64,000 nucleotides of DNA, taken from Cerrena zonata. Taxonomy: Eukaryota > Basidiomycota > Agaricomycetes > Polyporales > Cerrenaceae. The stretch covers positions 62,001 through 126,000 of the forward strand of contig JASBNA010000052.1 in the NCBI GenBank assembly GCA_038087015.1, read 5' to 3'. The translations under genes and the position numbers were made by a program. The notes beneath the pieces were generated by a model that saw only the letters and a program-made list of their open reading frames with translations, was not told the origin of the DNA and did not search any database. Below are positions 21,584 to 30,741 of this stretch, one piece after another (position 1 is the first letter of the stretch; the number at the start of each line of letters is the position of its first letter).

Positions 21584-23761
21584 ATGAATCTCCAGGATAT
21601 CTGTGTTCCGAAGGACTCTGATGCACCAGGGTCTGCTTCATCAACCACACACAATTTTGATTCCATCCTTTCAAATAGTCTTTCATCTTCAAAGACTACC
21701 TCACTAAGTAATAACTCAGAATCTACCAAATCGGAGCTTATCCATTCAGAGTCTAACTCTTTAACATCATCCTCAAAGGCCAAGCGTGTTCAGCAATTGG
21801 AGATTCAGAAGAAACTAGCCGTTCAAAACCAACCTTCTGATTTACCAATATTGAAAACATCTGACCCTAATATTGATACTGAAAAAGATATGTCGGTTGT
21901 TACTCCATTTCTTGTGAAACATATCAGTGATCAGACCATGATTCCAAAAGATAATTTCCATCGCTATTGTTATAGACATAATCCTGACGTGATATGTAAT
22001 AAGAGAACCGATGAGGCCAAGATGAAAAAGATCCAACAGCAATTGGAAAAACTACCTTCAAGAGATCAAGAAGCGATCAGCCATGTGTGGTCAATCTTTA
22101 GTGCAGCTCCAGATCATCATCGCTCCTTAATTTTGCAAGGTATTTTAACTCAATGTTGTTTCCCTCAATTATCTTTCATATCTCAAGAGGTTAGTTCTTT
22201 AATTAGGATTGATTTTATTTCGACTTTACCCATGGAAATCTCCCTTAAAATTTTATGTTATCTTGATTGTGCATCATTATGTAATGCAGCTCAAGTATCA
22301 AGAAAGTGGAAATCATTAGCTGATGATGATAGAGTATGGCATCATATGTGTGAACAACATATCGATCGTAAGTGTCCAAACTGTGGTTGGGGGCTACCTT
22401 TAATGCATATGAAGAGAGCTAGGGAAGCACCTATTCGTCCAGAAGATCACACCGTACAACAAAGCCAACAAAATCAACCACAACCACAACCGCAACAACC
22501 GCATCAACCGCAACAACCGCATCACCAACAACCAGGAGCTTCTTCTTCTTCCTCTAATGATCATAATGATAATGACCATGCCTTGAAAAAACGTAAAGTC
22601 GAAGGAACATCGTCAGAAGTAGAAGACGAAATGAACCGATTAAAATCAAAGCAGCAAGTTCAACAAAAAGCCGTTTTGAAGAAAAGGCCTTGGAAATCTG
22701 TTTATAGTGAACGGTTTAAATTGGAAAAGAATTGGAGAAAAGGTATTTATAAAATATCACACTTTAATAGCCATACTGATGGCGTAACCTGTTTACAATT
22801 TAATAGAAAATATTTGATGACTGGGTCCTATGATGCAACGATTAAAATTTGGAGAGTTGATACCGGAGAATGTTTAAGAACTTTAACAGGACACACCAAA
22901 GGGGTTAAATCCTTAGTTTTTGATTCTCAAAAATTAATAACTGGTGGATTGGATTCAACAATCAAAGTATGGAATTATCATGCTGGTCAATGTATATCAA
23001 CTTATAGAGGACATGATGATTCGGTTTCGAGTGTTGATTTTCTGAACAAAACCATTGTTTCAGGATCAATGGATAATACTGTCAAAGTATGGCATGTCGA
23101 TTCAAGAACTTGTTATACTTTACGAGGACACACTGATGGGGTCAATTCGGTTAAAATCCATTTGCTATCAAATACAGTGTTCAGTGCATCTGATGATACT
23201 ACTATTAGAATGTGGGACTTGAATACAAATAACTGTTTAAGAATCTTTGGTGGAATTGATAATAATGGTCATATTGGTCAAGTACAGTGTGTTATTCCCT
23301 TAATTTATAAGGATAAATTAATCGAAGACGACAATGAAAGTGATTCAGAAATCAACCATTGGGATCATCAACAACACCACCACCAACCACAACAAAACCA
23401 ACCACAAAGTAATAATGACTTTAGTAGCGTTAACAATGCCGACCTACCGGAAAATCCGAATTATCCAACCCATCTTTTAACTTCATCTTTGGACAATACC
23501 ATCAAAGTATGGGACGTCAAAACCGGTAAGTGTGTTCGTACCCAATTCGGTCATATTGAAGGGGTCTGGTCTATCAGTGCAGATACTTTCAGAATCATTA
23601 GTGGTGCTCACGATAGATTGGTTAAAGTATGGGACCTACAAAACGGTAAATGCCTACATACTTTTGGTAATAACGCCAGTGTTGGTTGTGTTGGGTTAAG
23701 TGACTCAAGTTTTGTTACAGGCTTGGACAATGGTTGTGTCAAGATGTATTCATTCGAATAA
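21584..23761 (+). CDS. MET30: MET30, F-box/WD40 substrate receptor of SCF ubiquitin ligase
   Basis: A 725-residue protein. The F-box begins near residue 215 (LPMEISLKILCYLD) and is followed by the Met30-specific zinc-knuckle-like phrase KCPNCGWGLPLMHMKRAR and KKRPWKSVYSERFKLEKNW. At least seven WD40 repeats run from ~392 to the end (GSYDATIKIW, GGLDSTIKVW, GSMDNTVKVW, TCYTLRGHTDGVNSV). These phrases match Met30 rather than Cdc4. The SCF-Met30 complex ubiquitinates Met4 and, in S. cerevisiae, links sulfur metabolism, cadmium response and the cell cycle. Two Gln/Pro/His-rich insertions stand out: one between F-box and propeller (codons near 22450-22530) and one inside the propeller (near 23355-23410). 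The ATG at 21584 is the first in frame. Confidence 0.94.
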   Translation: MNLQDICVPKDSDAPGSASSTTHNFDSILSNSLSSSKTTSLSNNSESTKSELIHSESNSLTSSSKAKRVQQLEIQKKLAVQNQPSDLPILKTSDPNIDTEKDMSVVTPFLVKHISDQTMIPKDNFHRYCYRHNPDVICNKRTDEAKMKKIQQQLEKLPSRDQEAISHVWSIFSAAPDHHRSLILQGILTQCCFPQLSFISQEVSSLIRIDFISTLPMEISLKILCYLDCASLCNAAQVSRKWKSLADDDRVWHHMCEQHIDRKCPNCGWGLPLMHMKRAREAPIRPEDHTVQQSQQNQPQPQPQQPHQPQQPHHQQPGASSSSSNDHNDNDHALKKRKVEGTSSEVEDEMNRLKSKQQVQQKAVLKKRPWKSVYSERFKLEKNWRKGIYKISHFNSHTDGVTCLQFNRKYLMTGSYDATIKIWRVDTGECLRTLTGHTKGVKSLVFDSQKLITGGLDSTIKVWNYHAGQCISTYRGHDDSVSSVDFLNKTIVSGSMDNTVKVWHVDSRTCYTLRGHTDGVNSVKIHLLSNTVFSASDDTTIRMWDLNTNNCLRIFGGIDNNGHIGQVQCVIPLIYKDKLIEDDNESDSEINHWDHQQHHHQPQQNQPQSNNDFSSVNNADLPENPNYPTHLLTSSLDNTIKVWDVKTGKCVRTQFGHIEGVWSISADTFRIISGAHDRLVKVWDLQNGKCLHTFGNNASVGCVGLSDSSFVTGLDNGCVKMYSFE

Positions 23762-24462
23762 TCGTGTATTATATATTTTTTTTTATTTGGGGGGTTCTTT
23801 CTTTCTTATTTTGTTATTGCTAATTCTTTTGTTTCTTAAGGTATAATGGGCTCAATACCCTTTCAAAGTATTAATATATTTAATCTAATTCAAAATCTTG
23901 TAGACCTAGCAATTGCTTCGGGGTGTCCGTTTTGGGTCGTCAGTTTTTCTAAACGAAACCTTTTCTTTAAGCTATTGTAGTTGCAAAAACAAAGAAGTAT
24001 TCTTTGGAGTTCCCCGTAAATTATTGTTCTTCCGCAACCATCCCTTTGTTCAGTTCTTAAATATGCTGGGGTAATGGAACAGGGCAACCAACAAGCCTGT
24101 CTACATCTAATCTTGCTTCCCGCCTCTGATTATTCCAGCATCTGCGGTGAGTTTCAGGGTCAAAAGCGTCTGGTAATAGGAGCAGGTCAAGGCTTTCTTG
24201 CGGTGAGCGACCCCGTAATGTAATACAATGCCCCACAAAAAGTAGGGATTACCTTTGTGTATTGTTGATTTTTTTTTTTGCAACCGATTAAAAAGACCCA
24301 TACACCGGATTAAAAGACGAAATTATTTATATTAGCAAAATTATGTAGACCCTATATAAGTAAGAATGTGGAAAACAAGATGATCATTAACAGGTGGCCA
24401 GAAGAAAGACCGGAGAAATCAGAATTGAAGAAAGATCAGAATTGAAGAATGACGAGGTGTAG
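23762..24462. other. Convergent intergenic region, MET30 / GAC1-like
   Basis: There are 701 bases between two convergent stops. No credible ORF, tRNA or repeat family was recognised. The middle part (about 23900-24300) is less AT-rich than the flanks, and short minus-strand open frames there lack protein-like composition. A TATA-like CTATATAAG occurs near 24351. An unrecognised ncRNA or solo LTR cannot be excluded. Confidence 0.4.
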
Positions 24463-26307
24463 CTAATCTTTTAAGAAAGAAGAAACAGTACTAACATTAG
24501 AACCATCGGAAGTTCTTTGCGAATCATTGTAATTGAAAAAGCCATCATCGGGGGCGCCGTTTACGTAGGAGGAGTTGGGAGATTCGATATTACGGGGGGT
24601 AGAGAAAAAACAGTAGGATTCCAAAAGCTCTTTATAAGATTTTGTATCCAAAAAGTTTCTTTTGAAATGAGATTGAGTATCTTGATTTTGGGGAGGTTGA
24701 GGTTTTGAAGGAGTTTGTTGGAATTGTTGAGACAGATTTGATTTCAAAGGAGGTCTCTTTGGGTGGTCGAGACCTAAATCATGATCGACATCTTTAGTAT
24801 CGAGACTAGACAATAAAGGCGAAGATAGATAGAAATTATTTCGAATAAAATCAGAAGACCCATTATCGTTATGGAACATGTGATCATCGGGAATGCTGGA
24901 GTCGGAGTTTCTCTTTTTCAAATAAGAGCTAGAGTACTTTGGTTTTTTATTATGATCTTGTATCTGGTTGGGAGTTGATAGATTCAAAGGAGGTTTGAAA
25001 TCATCCTTTTTGATGACAATTTTCTTGGTTAGTCTGATATTATAGTTTGAGCCATTATTATTATCCCAGAAATCTTGATTATTAGAAGAATAACGAATGC
25101 ATAAATCATAGGAGTTTTCTTGATATTTTTCATTTTGTTTTTTGGTATTATTATTCAATTTATAAGTATTGAAAATGTTATCCAAGGGGATTTTAAAAAC
25201 AAAACGATCGTAGTTATTCAATTTTAATATCGATGGGATATCAGGAACGTATATGGTCGGAATCTCAATAATTGAATTCCAACCGTCGGCCGTATACCGA
25301 ACCACCACATTTTTTTCAAACGAAAGATTCTTCACTGCAATTTGGCCCAATAAATATTTTTTATCAACAGTTATAAAAACTCGTTCTAAAAAAACTGGTA
25401 ATTGTAATGATTGTATTTTAGATATATAATTAGTGTTTGGGAAATTTGGTAGAACCAAATCCCAATTGATTAATTTACCATGTTTTGGGTTTGGATATTT
25501 GGTAGTACTTGGCTCATCAATACTCTCATCACTTCGAGTATTTAATTCGTCATCAAGGTAATCATAATTTTCATCCGTAACCGCACTTCCCTCATCGGAA
25601 TCGGAATCGGACCAGTCGTCGATATTCATATGGCTCATTAAATGATCACTATCGTCCAAATTAGGAGAGTTGGTGGCACTTATAGCATTTGGACGGTCCT
25701 TTTTTTTGAAGTACTTCACATCGGTATCACCACCGAAATGAACCGTTTTAAAAGAAGGAGTGGAAGGCTCCGACTGGGCTCTTTTCTTATCAAAATAGCT
25801 TCGTTCTCTCAAAGAAGACTTCAAGATCTCTCCACTTTTCTTACGAACCAATTTGCACTGATCCGGAGTAGGACTTTCAAATGGTGATTGCGACGACCGG
25901 GGTGAAGTCTCCCCGGAAGCAGAGGTTTCGGTTTCAGTGGTGGAAGTGGAAAGCTGCGAGTTCAATAAACTATTCTGTTTAGTCGGGTCGTTGGCCCTTT
26001 CAAACGCTTCCTGAGACCTAGAAGGTTTATGAATAAACCTCATCGATAATGGAACTTCTCCATTACCGTCTTCGTTTTCATTTGTACCCGGGGATTGATA
26101 AGTGTATGAGTTTCGTCTCTCACCAGATTTGGGTTTATCATTAGAGCTATCACTGAATGCACGGTTAAGGTCAATCGACTGGAAAAGCGACTTACTTGGT
26201 TTATCGTCAATACTTGAAGTACTTGGGCTAATTTGTTGATGCGAATTAGGATTGTGGATCTTGTTATTGTGTCTTCTGATAAGGTTCATATCTTCATTAC
26301 CCACCAT
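24463..26307 (-). CDS. GAC1: GAC1/PIG1-like glycogen-targeting regulatory subunit of protein phosphatase 1
   Basis: A 614-residue protein. An RVxF-type PP1-docking motif lies near residue 186 (KTVHFGGDTDVKYFKK), followed by a CBM21 carbohydrate-binding domain at about 285-430 (LPVFLERVFITVDKKYLLGQ, NVVVRYTADGWNS, LCIRYSSNNQDFWDNNNGSNY). Such proteins bring Glc7 phosphatase to glycogen synthase and promote glycogen accumulation. Ser/Asn-rich low-complexity flanks are usual. S. cerevisiae has GAC1, PIG1, GIP2 and PIG2; the fit is to the GAC1/PIG1 branch, but orthology is not settled. The longer frame begins with TTG, so the first ATG at 26307 (MVGNEDMNL) is used. Confidence 0.8.
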   Translation of the reverse strand: MVGNEDMNLIRRHNNKIHNPNSHQQISPSTSSIDDKPSKSLFQSIDLNRAFSDSSNDKPKSGERRNSYTYQSPGTNENEDGNGEVPLSMRFIHKPSRSQEAFERANDPTKQNSLLNSQLSTSTTETETSASGETSPRSSQSPFESPTPDQCKLVRKKSGEILKSSLRERSYFDKKRAQSEPSTPSFKTVHFGGDTDVKYFKKKDRPNAISATNSPNLDDSDHLMSHMNIDDWSDSDSDEGSAVTDENYDYLDDELNTRSDESIDEPSTTKYPNPKHGKLINWDLVLPNFPNTNYISKIQSLQLPVFLERVFITVDKKYLLGQIAVKNLSFEKNVVVRYTADGWNSIIEIPTIYVPDIPSILKLNNYDRFVFKIPLDNIFNTYKLNNNTKKQNEKYQENSYDLCIRYSSNNQDFWDNNNGSNYNIRLTKKIVIKKDDFKPPLNLSTPNQIQDHNKKPKYSSSYLKKRNSDSSIPDDHMFHNDNGSSDFIRNNFYLSSPLLSSLDTKDVDHDLGLDHPKRPPLKSNLSQQFQQTPSKPQPPQNQDTQSHFKRNFLDTKSYKELLESYCFFSTPRNIESPNSSYVNGAPDDGFFNYNDSQRTSDGSNVSTVSSFLKD

Positions 26308-26903
26308 AGTCAACCGTGGAATTGCACCCTTGATTTTGAAAACCAAATAACCAGACTATCACTTAAGAAAACAAATAGATCCCACTAAAGGGTGGTGGTG
26401 GTTATTGCTTTATAAGTGTTTTTGCTCTAAAAATTTTGAAAAAAAAAAAAAAAAAAATTAAGCAAGGGTGAGATAAAGGGACGAAAAGGAAAAAAAGAAA
26501 AAATTGAAAATAGTAAGGGGACCTAATTAATTTTTAATGCAAACCCCAGCTATTATATAAATAATGTTAAAGCTTATAATAGGGGGAATAACAAAGGCTA
26601 CATAGAGATTTAGCTAGAATCCACCAGAATAATCTGGATAGCCGAACTTACCATTAGTTATTACCCCATACAAAAGGGACTAAATAATAACGAGAAATGT
26701 AAGGTGGTTAAAAAACATAAAAATAAGTACATACAATGACATGATAATTTGTAAGAAACTAATTTTATTTATAATCTAAGAATCTCGTTGTTTAACTCGG
26801 CCGGAGTCCTGTCTCTTCCCGTGGTGGTAATCGGCTGATTGGGGATTAGTAACTTTCTGGGGCGATTTTCTGCCGATAGCAGCCTCTTCATTATGTAAGT
26901 TGA
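26308..26903. other. Upstream region of the GAC1-like gene
   Basis: There are 596 bases between the PPM2 stop and the GAC1-like start, both on the minus strand. It is A/T-rich with a long poly(A) run near 26440-26457. No gene was recognised. Confidence 0.5.
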
Positions 26904-28937
26904 TTAATATTTGATCAAGTAGATTGAATTATAACTACTGCCAAAAGAGTAACAAACACCACCTCCTCCAACGATACAGGCTTGGTTTTGGTCTGGCAAC
27001 GTGACTAGATTGAAGCCAATCATGGTGGGAGACCGATGGGTCCATATGTCCGAGCCAAAATCAGTTGAGGAAAACTGTTTGCGAATTAAATCATAAGTTA
27101 TTATGCTGTCGAATCTGTCAGTGGGTTTTTCTTTTAGTATACCACCTATTATGTAAAGTTTATTCTCTTTGACCAAAGATTGGCTGCCGATTCTGCCAAA
27201 TTGTAGATTTGAATCGAGTTTAGTAAGTCTAATTTGGTGGTTGGCAATATTGATTTCAAACTCGTAAATTGAATAATTAATTTCTGGTGTCACGTCTTCA
27301 ATCATACCCCCGTATATAACACCAGTGTATTCTCCGGTCATCACCATTGAGCTGCTTGATACCGGAGGGATCACCTCGTGTTCTTGTTGCAATGAGATCC
27401 AAGTGTTCTGTTCAACGCTATACATTTGGAAAATATCGTCTTTTTCGCAACCATCGCCATCTCCACATATAAGTACGTAGTTCCCATTGGCAACACTAAC
27501 TGCACTGTGTCTTGATCGACCGTTAGGAAGAGATTTCATTTGAACCCATGCATTATCAGTAAGTTTGTAAACATCGGCAAAAGTCTGATGAGGTCTGCCG
27601 CGACCCCCGACCATCAATAATTGTCCATTGGCAATTGGCGTGAGCGTATGGCACATTCTGGCACTTGGTGGGTTGATTGTTTCAACAGGCGTCATTTGGC
27701 CAGTGATATAGTCATAGCTTAATACTTGGTTTGTACGAGTTTGGGCTAGCCCTCCATGGATGATAATTTTACCGTGATGCAACGCACTTGCAGCAAATTT
27801 CAATTCTAGTGATGTATTTTCATCAACTCTGACCTCGATTGGCGTTGGGTCAACGGTGAACTTCGGAGGTGGCATGATTGTTTGTTTCTGGTATAAGCTG
27901 ACTGAATCTTGATTGGTTGCGTGGACTATGGTATAATGCTGACAAAACACAATAAACTCTTCCCATTCGTCGAATTCTTCAATTTGTTTAATTTTACCCT
28001 TGGTATCAGCATCAATTAATAAGTTCCAATTTTGTAATAAGTCATGGATTTCAATAAAGTGGAACCACTGACTAAACCGTTCTCTTTGGTTTTCAATTTT
28101 GGGATAATGTTCAACGCATTTTAAGGGGGACCGTAAATGTTCGAAATGGTATAACATCTTTTTTGCAAATGAATGATGTTTATCAACAGGCAATATTTGT
28201 TCTAAGATCAAGAAATGACTGTTGGGTAACTTACTTGAGATATCAATGATTTTATTTGCATCTTGATGATGCATATAAGCCAATGAAACCTCGGCTATGA
28301 ATACGCTGACTGATTCTGGTTCACACATTGATTCCAACTGCTCTTGGTAGCGTTTTTCGTTTTTCAAGTCACATCCTAATATCTTGTAATTGGCTGACTT
28401 TAATTTCATACCCAATTCCAGTTCTTCTTTGGTGATTTCTTGTAAATCATCAAGTATGTCTAAAACTTCTGGGGATTTTTTGATTAGTTCAAGTTTATTA
28501 TCTAATAACTCTGGATAATCGATATCAAGAAAGCATAAGTGGTCCCTTGTCTCTGAATATATTTCTAATAGCTGAAATGGTAGTGGATCAAATCCACATC
28601 CTAAATTTATGATATTAATTTTTTTGGTGGGGTTATTATTGATAATCTTCATAACCAATCTTTTAATTGATTCCATTCGGATCCAATACCCCCGATTAAT
28701 GGCCGGCGATCTTCTTTTACCCTTTGGTACAAAAAACTTGAACCAGGTTGTTAATTCTGGTTGTAATTTAGTCGAGTAAAGTAACTCAACTGATCTCTTC
28801 GATACAATCGAAGAGTTATTGGTCCCTTGAACTTGAAGATCATCGTATTGTTTCTTCCGGCGATCTTTTTCGATCTTCTTACGGTTTGCAGCCGCTATAG
28901 AAGCATCCCTGGCACTTGATTTATCGGTTTCTTTCAT
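26904..28937 (-). CDS. PPM2: PPM2/TYW4, tRNA wybutosine-synthesizing methyltransferase with kelch domain
   Basis: A 677-residue protein of two halves. Residues ~30-330 are a leucine carboxyl methyltransferase-type AdoMet domain (INLGCGFDPLPFQLLE; CFLDIDYPELLDNK; FIAEVSLAYMHHQDA). The C-terminal half has kelch-like repeats (IIHGGLAQTRTNQVLSYD; LLMVGGRGRPH; YIIGGILKEKP; CIVGGGGVCYSFGS). This fusion is diagnostic for Tyw4/Ppm2, which catalyses the last methylation and methoxycarbonylation steps of wybutosine at position 37 of tRNA-Phe. No JmjC extension is seen, as expected for yeasts. The sequence starts at ATG 28937 (MKETDKSSARDAS). Confidence 0.93.
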   Translation of the reverse strand: MKETDKSSARDASIAAANRKKIEKDRRKKQYDDLQVQGTNNSSIVSKRSVELLYSTKLQPELTTWFKFFVPKGKRRSPAINRGYWIRMESIKRLVMKIINNNPTKKINIINLGCGFDPLPFQLLEIYSETRDHLCFLDIDYPELLDNKLELIKKSPEVLDILDDLQEITKEELELGMKLKSANYKILGCDLKNEKRYQEQLESMCEPESVSVFIAEVSLAYMHHQDANKIIDISSKLPNSHFLILEQILPVDKHHSFAKKMLYHFEHLRSPLKCVEHYPKIENQRERFSQWFHFIEIHDLLQNWNLLIDADTKGKIKQIEEFDEWEEFIVFCQHYTIVHATNQDSVSLYQKQTIMPPPKFTVDPTPIEVRVDENTSLELKFAASALHHGKIIIHGGLAQTRTNQVLSYDYITGQMTPVETINPPSARMCHTLTPIANGQLLMVGGRGRPHQTFADVYKLTDNAWVQMKSLPNGRSRHSAVSVANGNYVLICGDGDGCEKDDIFQMYSVEQNTWISLQQEHEVIPPVSSSSMVMTGEYTGVIYGGMIEDVTPEINYSIYEFEINIANHQIRLTKLDSNLQFGRIGSQSLVKENKLYIIGGILKEKPTDRFDSIITYDLIRKQFSSTDFGSDIWTHRSPTMIGFNLVTLPDQNQACIVGGGGVCYSFGSSYNSIYLIKY

Positions 28938-29359
28938 TGGGGACCCTGGTTTGTTGGAATTTCCATCAGTTTTCAGAAATTTTTCAGCAATTTTTTTTTT
29001 TTTTGGACTCGATGCCTTTTAGGTGATGTAATTGCGAAAACTAGCACTAAATGAACTACATGGATGAGCTGAAGAGGACTACGGTTTAGTTACTGTCACT
29101 GGTGTAGTTAGTGACTCGCTTTGATACTGTCTGTCGTTTTGCTGGCAAGCAATACGGAATACAGCGTTGGCCTCTGATGTAGAAGGACACAGCAGTAGAG
29201 ATTTACAACCATTTTCGCTGGAAATTTGACAAGATATTGACCAAATTTCAACAAAAGGGGGTTTAATTGTACACTACACCAAGATATGATCATTAATATA
29301 TAAAATCTATAAAACAAAAACAATATAAACAAACTTTTAAATGCAATCATTATAAATAA
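28938..29359. other. Upstream region of PPM2
   Basis: There are 422 bases between the RRP40 stop and the PPM2 start. It includes a T run near 28990-29000. A minus-strand open frame (29108-29350) has no family resemblance and is treated as chance. Confidence 0.5.
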
Positions 29360-30247
29360 CTATTCAATATTTCTAAAAGCAGCATTTAATTCATCATCAA
29401 CTTGATCCAAGTTAATTTTTTGACAAATATTTAAAAACCTTGAAGCAGCCAAAGTTCTTTTCAAATCTTTAACTAAAGAACTATTATCCTTTTTAATTTT
29501 TTCTTCATCATTTTTCTTCTTTTTAGACATTGAAATGTTATAACCATCGATATCATCATGTTCAGCTGCAATTTCAGCAGCTTCCAAATCTTCATCAATG
29601 GTGGAATTTTCTTCTTCATCATCGTCTTTATTAGTTTTGATACCATCTCCACATTTCAACCAAATTTTACCATTTATACCAATAGCAATTTCGTATGAGC
29701 ATTTAGTACTTAATTTATTAAGGAAAATGGAATTTTCGTTGAAAAGCAATTCTCTGGCAAAATTTAAATTAATATCGAAAATATAACCTGATTCATCTAA
29801 TAAACCAAAACCTGATCCATTACAATCTAATTCAACGTCTATTTCTTTATTACAATTTGCAATTCTAGCATAAACTGCTTGTCCAATTTTTAAATTTGGT
29901 CTATTTTTCTTAGTTGCATTTGGAAATGAGTACATTGATAATTGAACTGCTGGACTAAAATCCTGTAATTGAATCTTGTAAAAATCTCCATAAATCCCAG
30001 TTATAATCCCAATAACAAAATCATTTATTTGAGGTATATATCTTTTTGGATTTGATTCAATATAGATTAATCGATTATTATTACTGGAATTCGATTTTAG
30101 TATTCCTGATTGTGTTGGTATAATATCTTGTTCTTGAGGAGTTTTATAAATGCCTGGTCCAATCGTGGTTTTATTTGATCTTTCATTATTCCCATTGGTG
30201 TTTTCTAGGTCGATAGAATCACCTGGTATTATTAACCTGCTATCCAT
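29360..30247 (-). CDS. RRP40: RRP40, RNA exosome cap subunit
   Basis: A 295-residue protein with the S1/KH architecture of the exosome cap. Near-identical family phrases are RYIPQINDFVIGIITGIYGD, FPNATKKNRPNLKIGQAVYAR, DINLNFARELLFN and YEIAIGINGKIWLKCGDG. Rrp40 stabilises the nuclear and cytoplasmic exosome core and helps thread RNA. The protein is about 55 residues longer than S. cerevisiae Rrp40 (240). The extra length is mostly an acidic then Lys-rich block (DDDEEENSTIDEDLEAAE ... SKKKKNDEEKIKK) inserted in the C-terminal KH region before the final helix. The start ATG at 30247 opens with MDSRLIIPGDSI, matching the yeast FIFPGDS opening. Confidence 0.93.
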   Translation of the reverse strand: MDSRLIIPGDSIDLENTNGNNERSNKTTIGPGIYKTPQEQDIIPTQSGILKSNSSNNNRLIYIESNPKRYIPQINDFVIGIITGIYGDFYKIQLQDFSPAVQLSMYSFPNATKKNRPNLKIGQAVYARIANCNKEIDVELDCNGSGFGLLDESGYIFDINLNFARELLFNENSIFLNKLSTKCSYEIAIGINGKIWLKCGDGIKTNKDDDEEENSTIDEDLEAAEIAAEHDDIDGYNISMSKKKKNDEEKIKKDNSSLVKDLKRTLAASRFLNICQKINLDQVDDELNAAFRNIE

Positions 30248-30741
30248 CCTCTTTCACTCCTTGCCTATCTTGATACTTCTACTGATATCTCTACTGATAT
30301 CTTTTGATGAGATTTTAAAAAAATTTTCGGTGGTTGTTTTTTTTTTTTGTTTTTCTCTTTTTTCCTTTGAAAATAGTCACTACACACACAAAATTAACTA
30401 TCACGAAGTAACTACGAGTTGGTCCTTGGAGTAGTTTTACTTTTATGGTTTAATGATGTTTATAGGTTTAATGGGCGCTGGAAATGGGGGATTTTGTTAG
30501 AAATACAGTCGAAACAAACTTTTAAGCTCATCGAATTGACACTTTCTTGAGGTTAAAAGGAGTATTTTTTCCCATTTGTTTATGATGTCATTATCATGGT
30601 GTACTGGTGTTTTATTTTCATTATTCATTTATCATTATATACTTGATTAGAATGATCGATTAACATCGATTGACATTGGTCAGACTAGCTGTAGGGGTAG
30701 ATGATGGAGGTCAGAGTAGCTGTAGAGGTAGATGATGTAGG
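30248..30741. other. Upstream region of RRP40
   Basis: There are 494 bases without a recognisable gene, between the Zn2Cys6 regulator stop and the RRP40 start, both on the minus strand. It contains a T run near 30340-30348 and near-repeated AGTAGCTGTAG-type words at 30686 and 30716. Confidence 0.45.

Noticed and set aside
21584..23761. CDC4 as the identity of the F-box/WD40 gene
   Set aside because: The CPNCGWGLPLMHMKRAR and RTCYTLRGHTDGVN phrases are Met30-specific.
23900..24300. Telomerase RNA or solo LTR in the MET30 / GAC1-like gap
   Set aside because: A GGGTGTCCG word and two TGTAGACC words were noted, but no template repeat, no TG...CA direct-repeat LTR structure and no target-site duplication could be seen.
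24489..24495. TACTAAC near the end of the GAC1-like gene
   Set aside because: It lies on the opposite strand to the gene and within coding sequence, without matching donor and acceptor sites.
29108..29350. Minus-strand hydrophobic ORF upstream of PPM2
   Set aside because: It is short, in an AT-rich promoter, and its composition follows from T-rich DNA.
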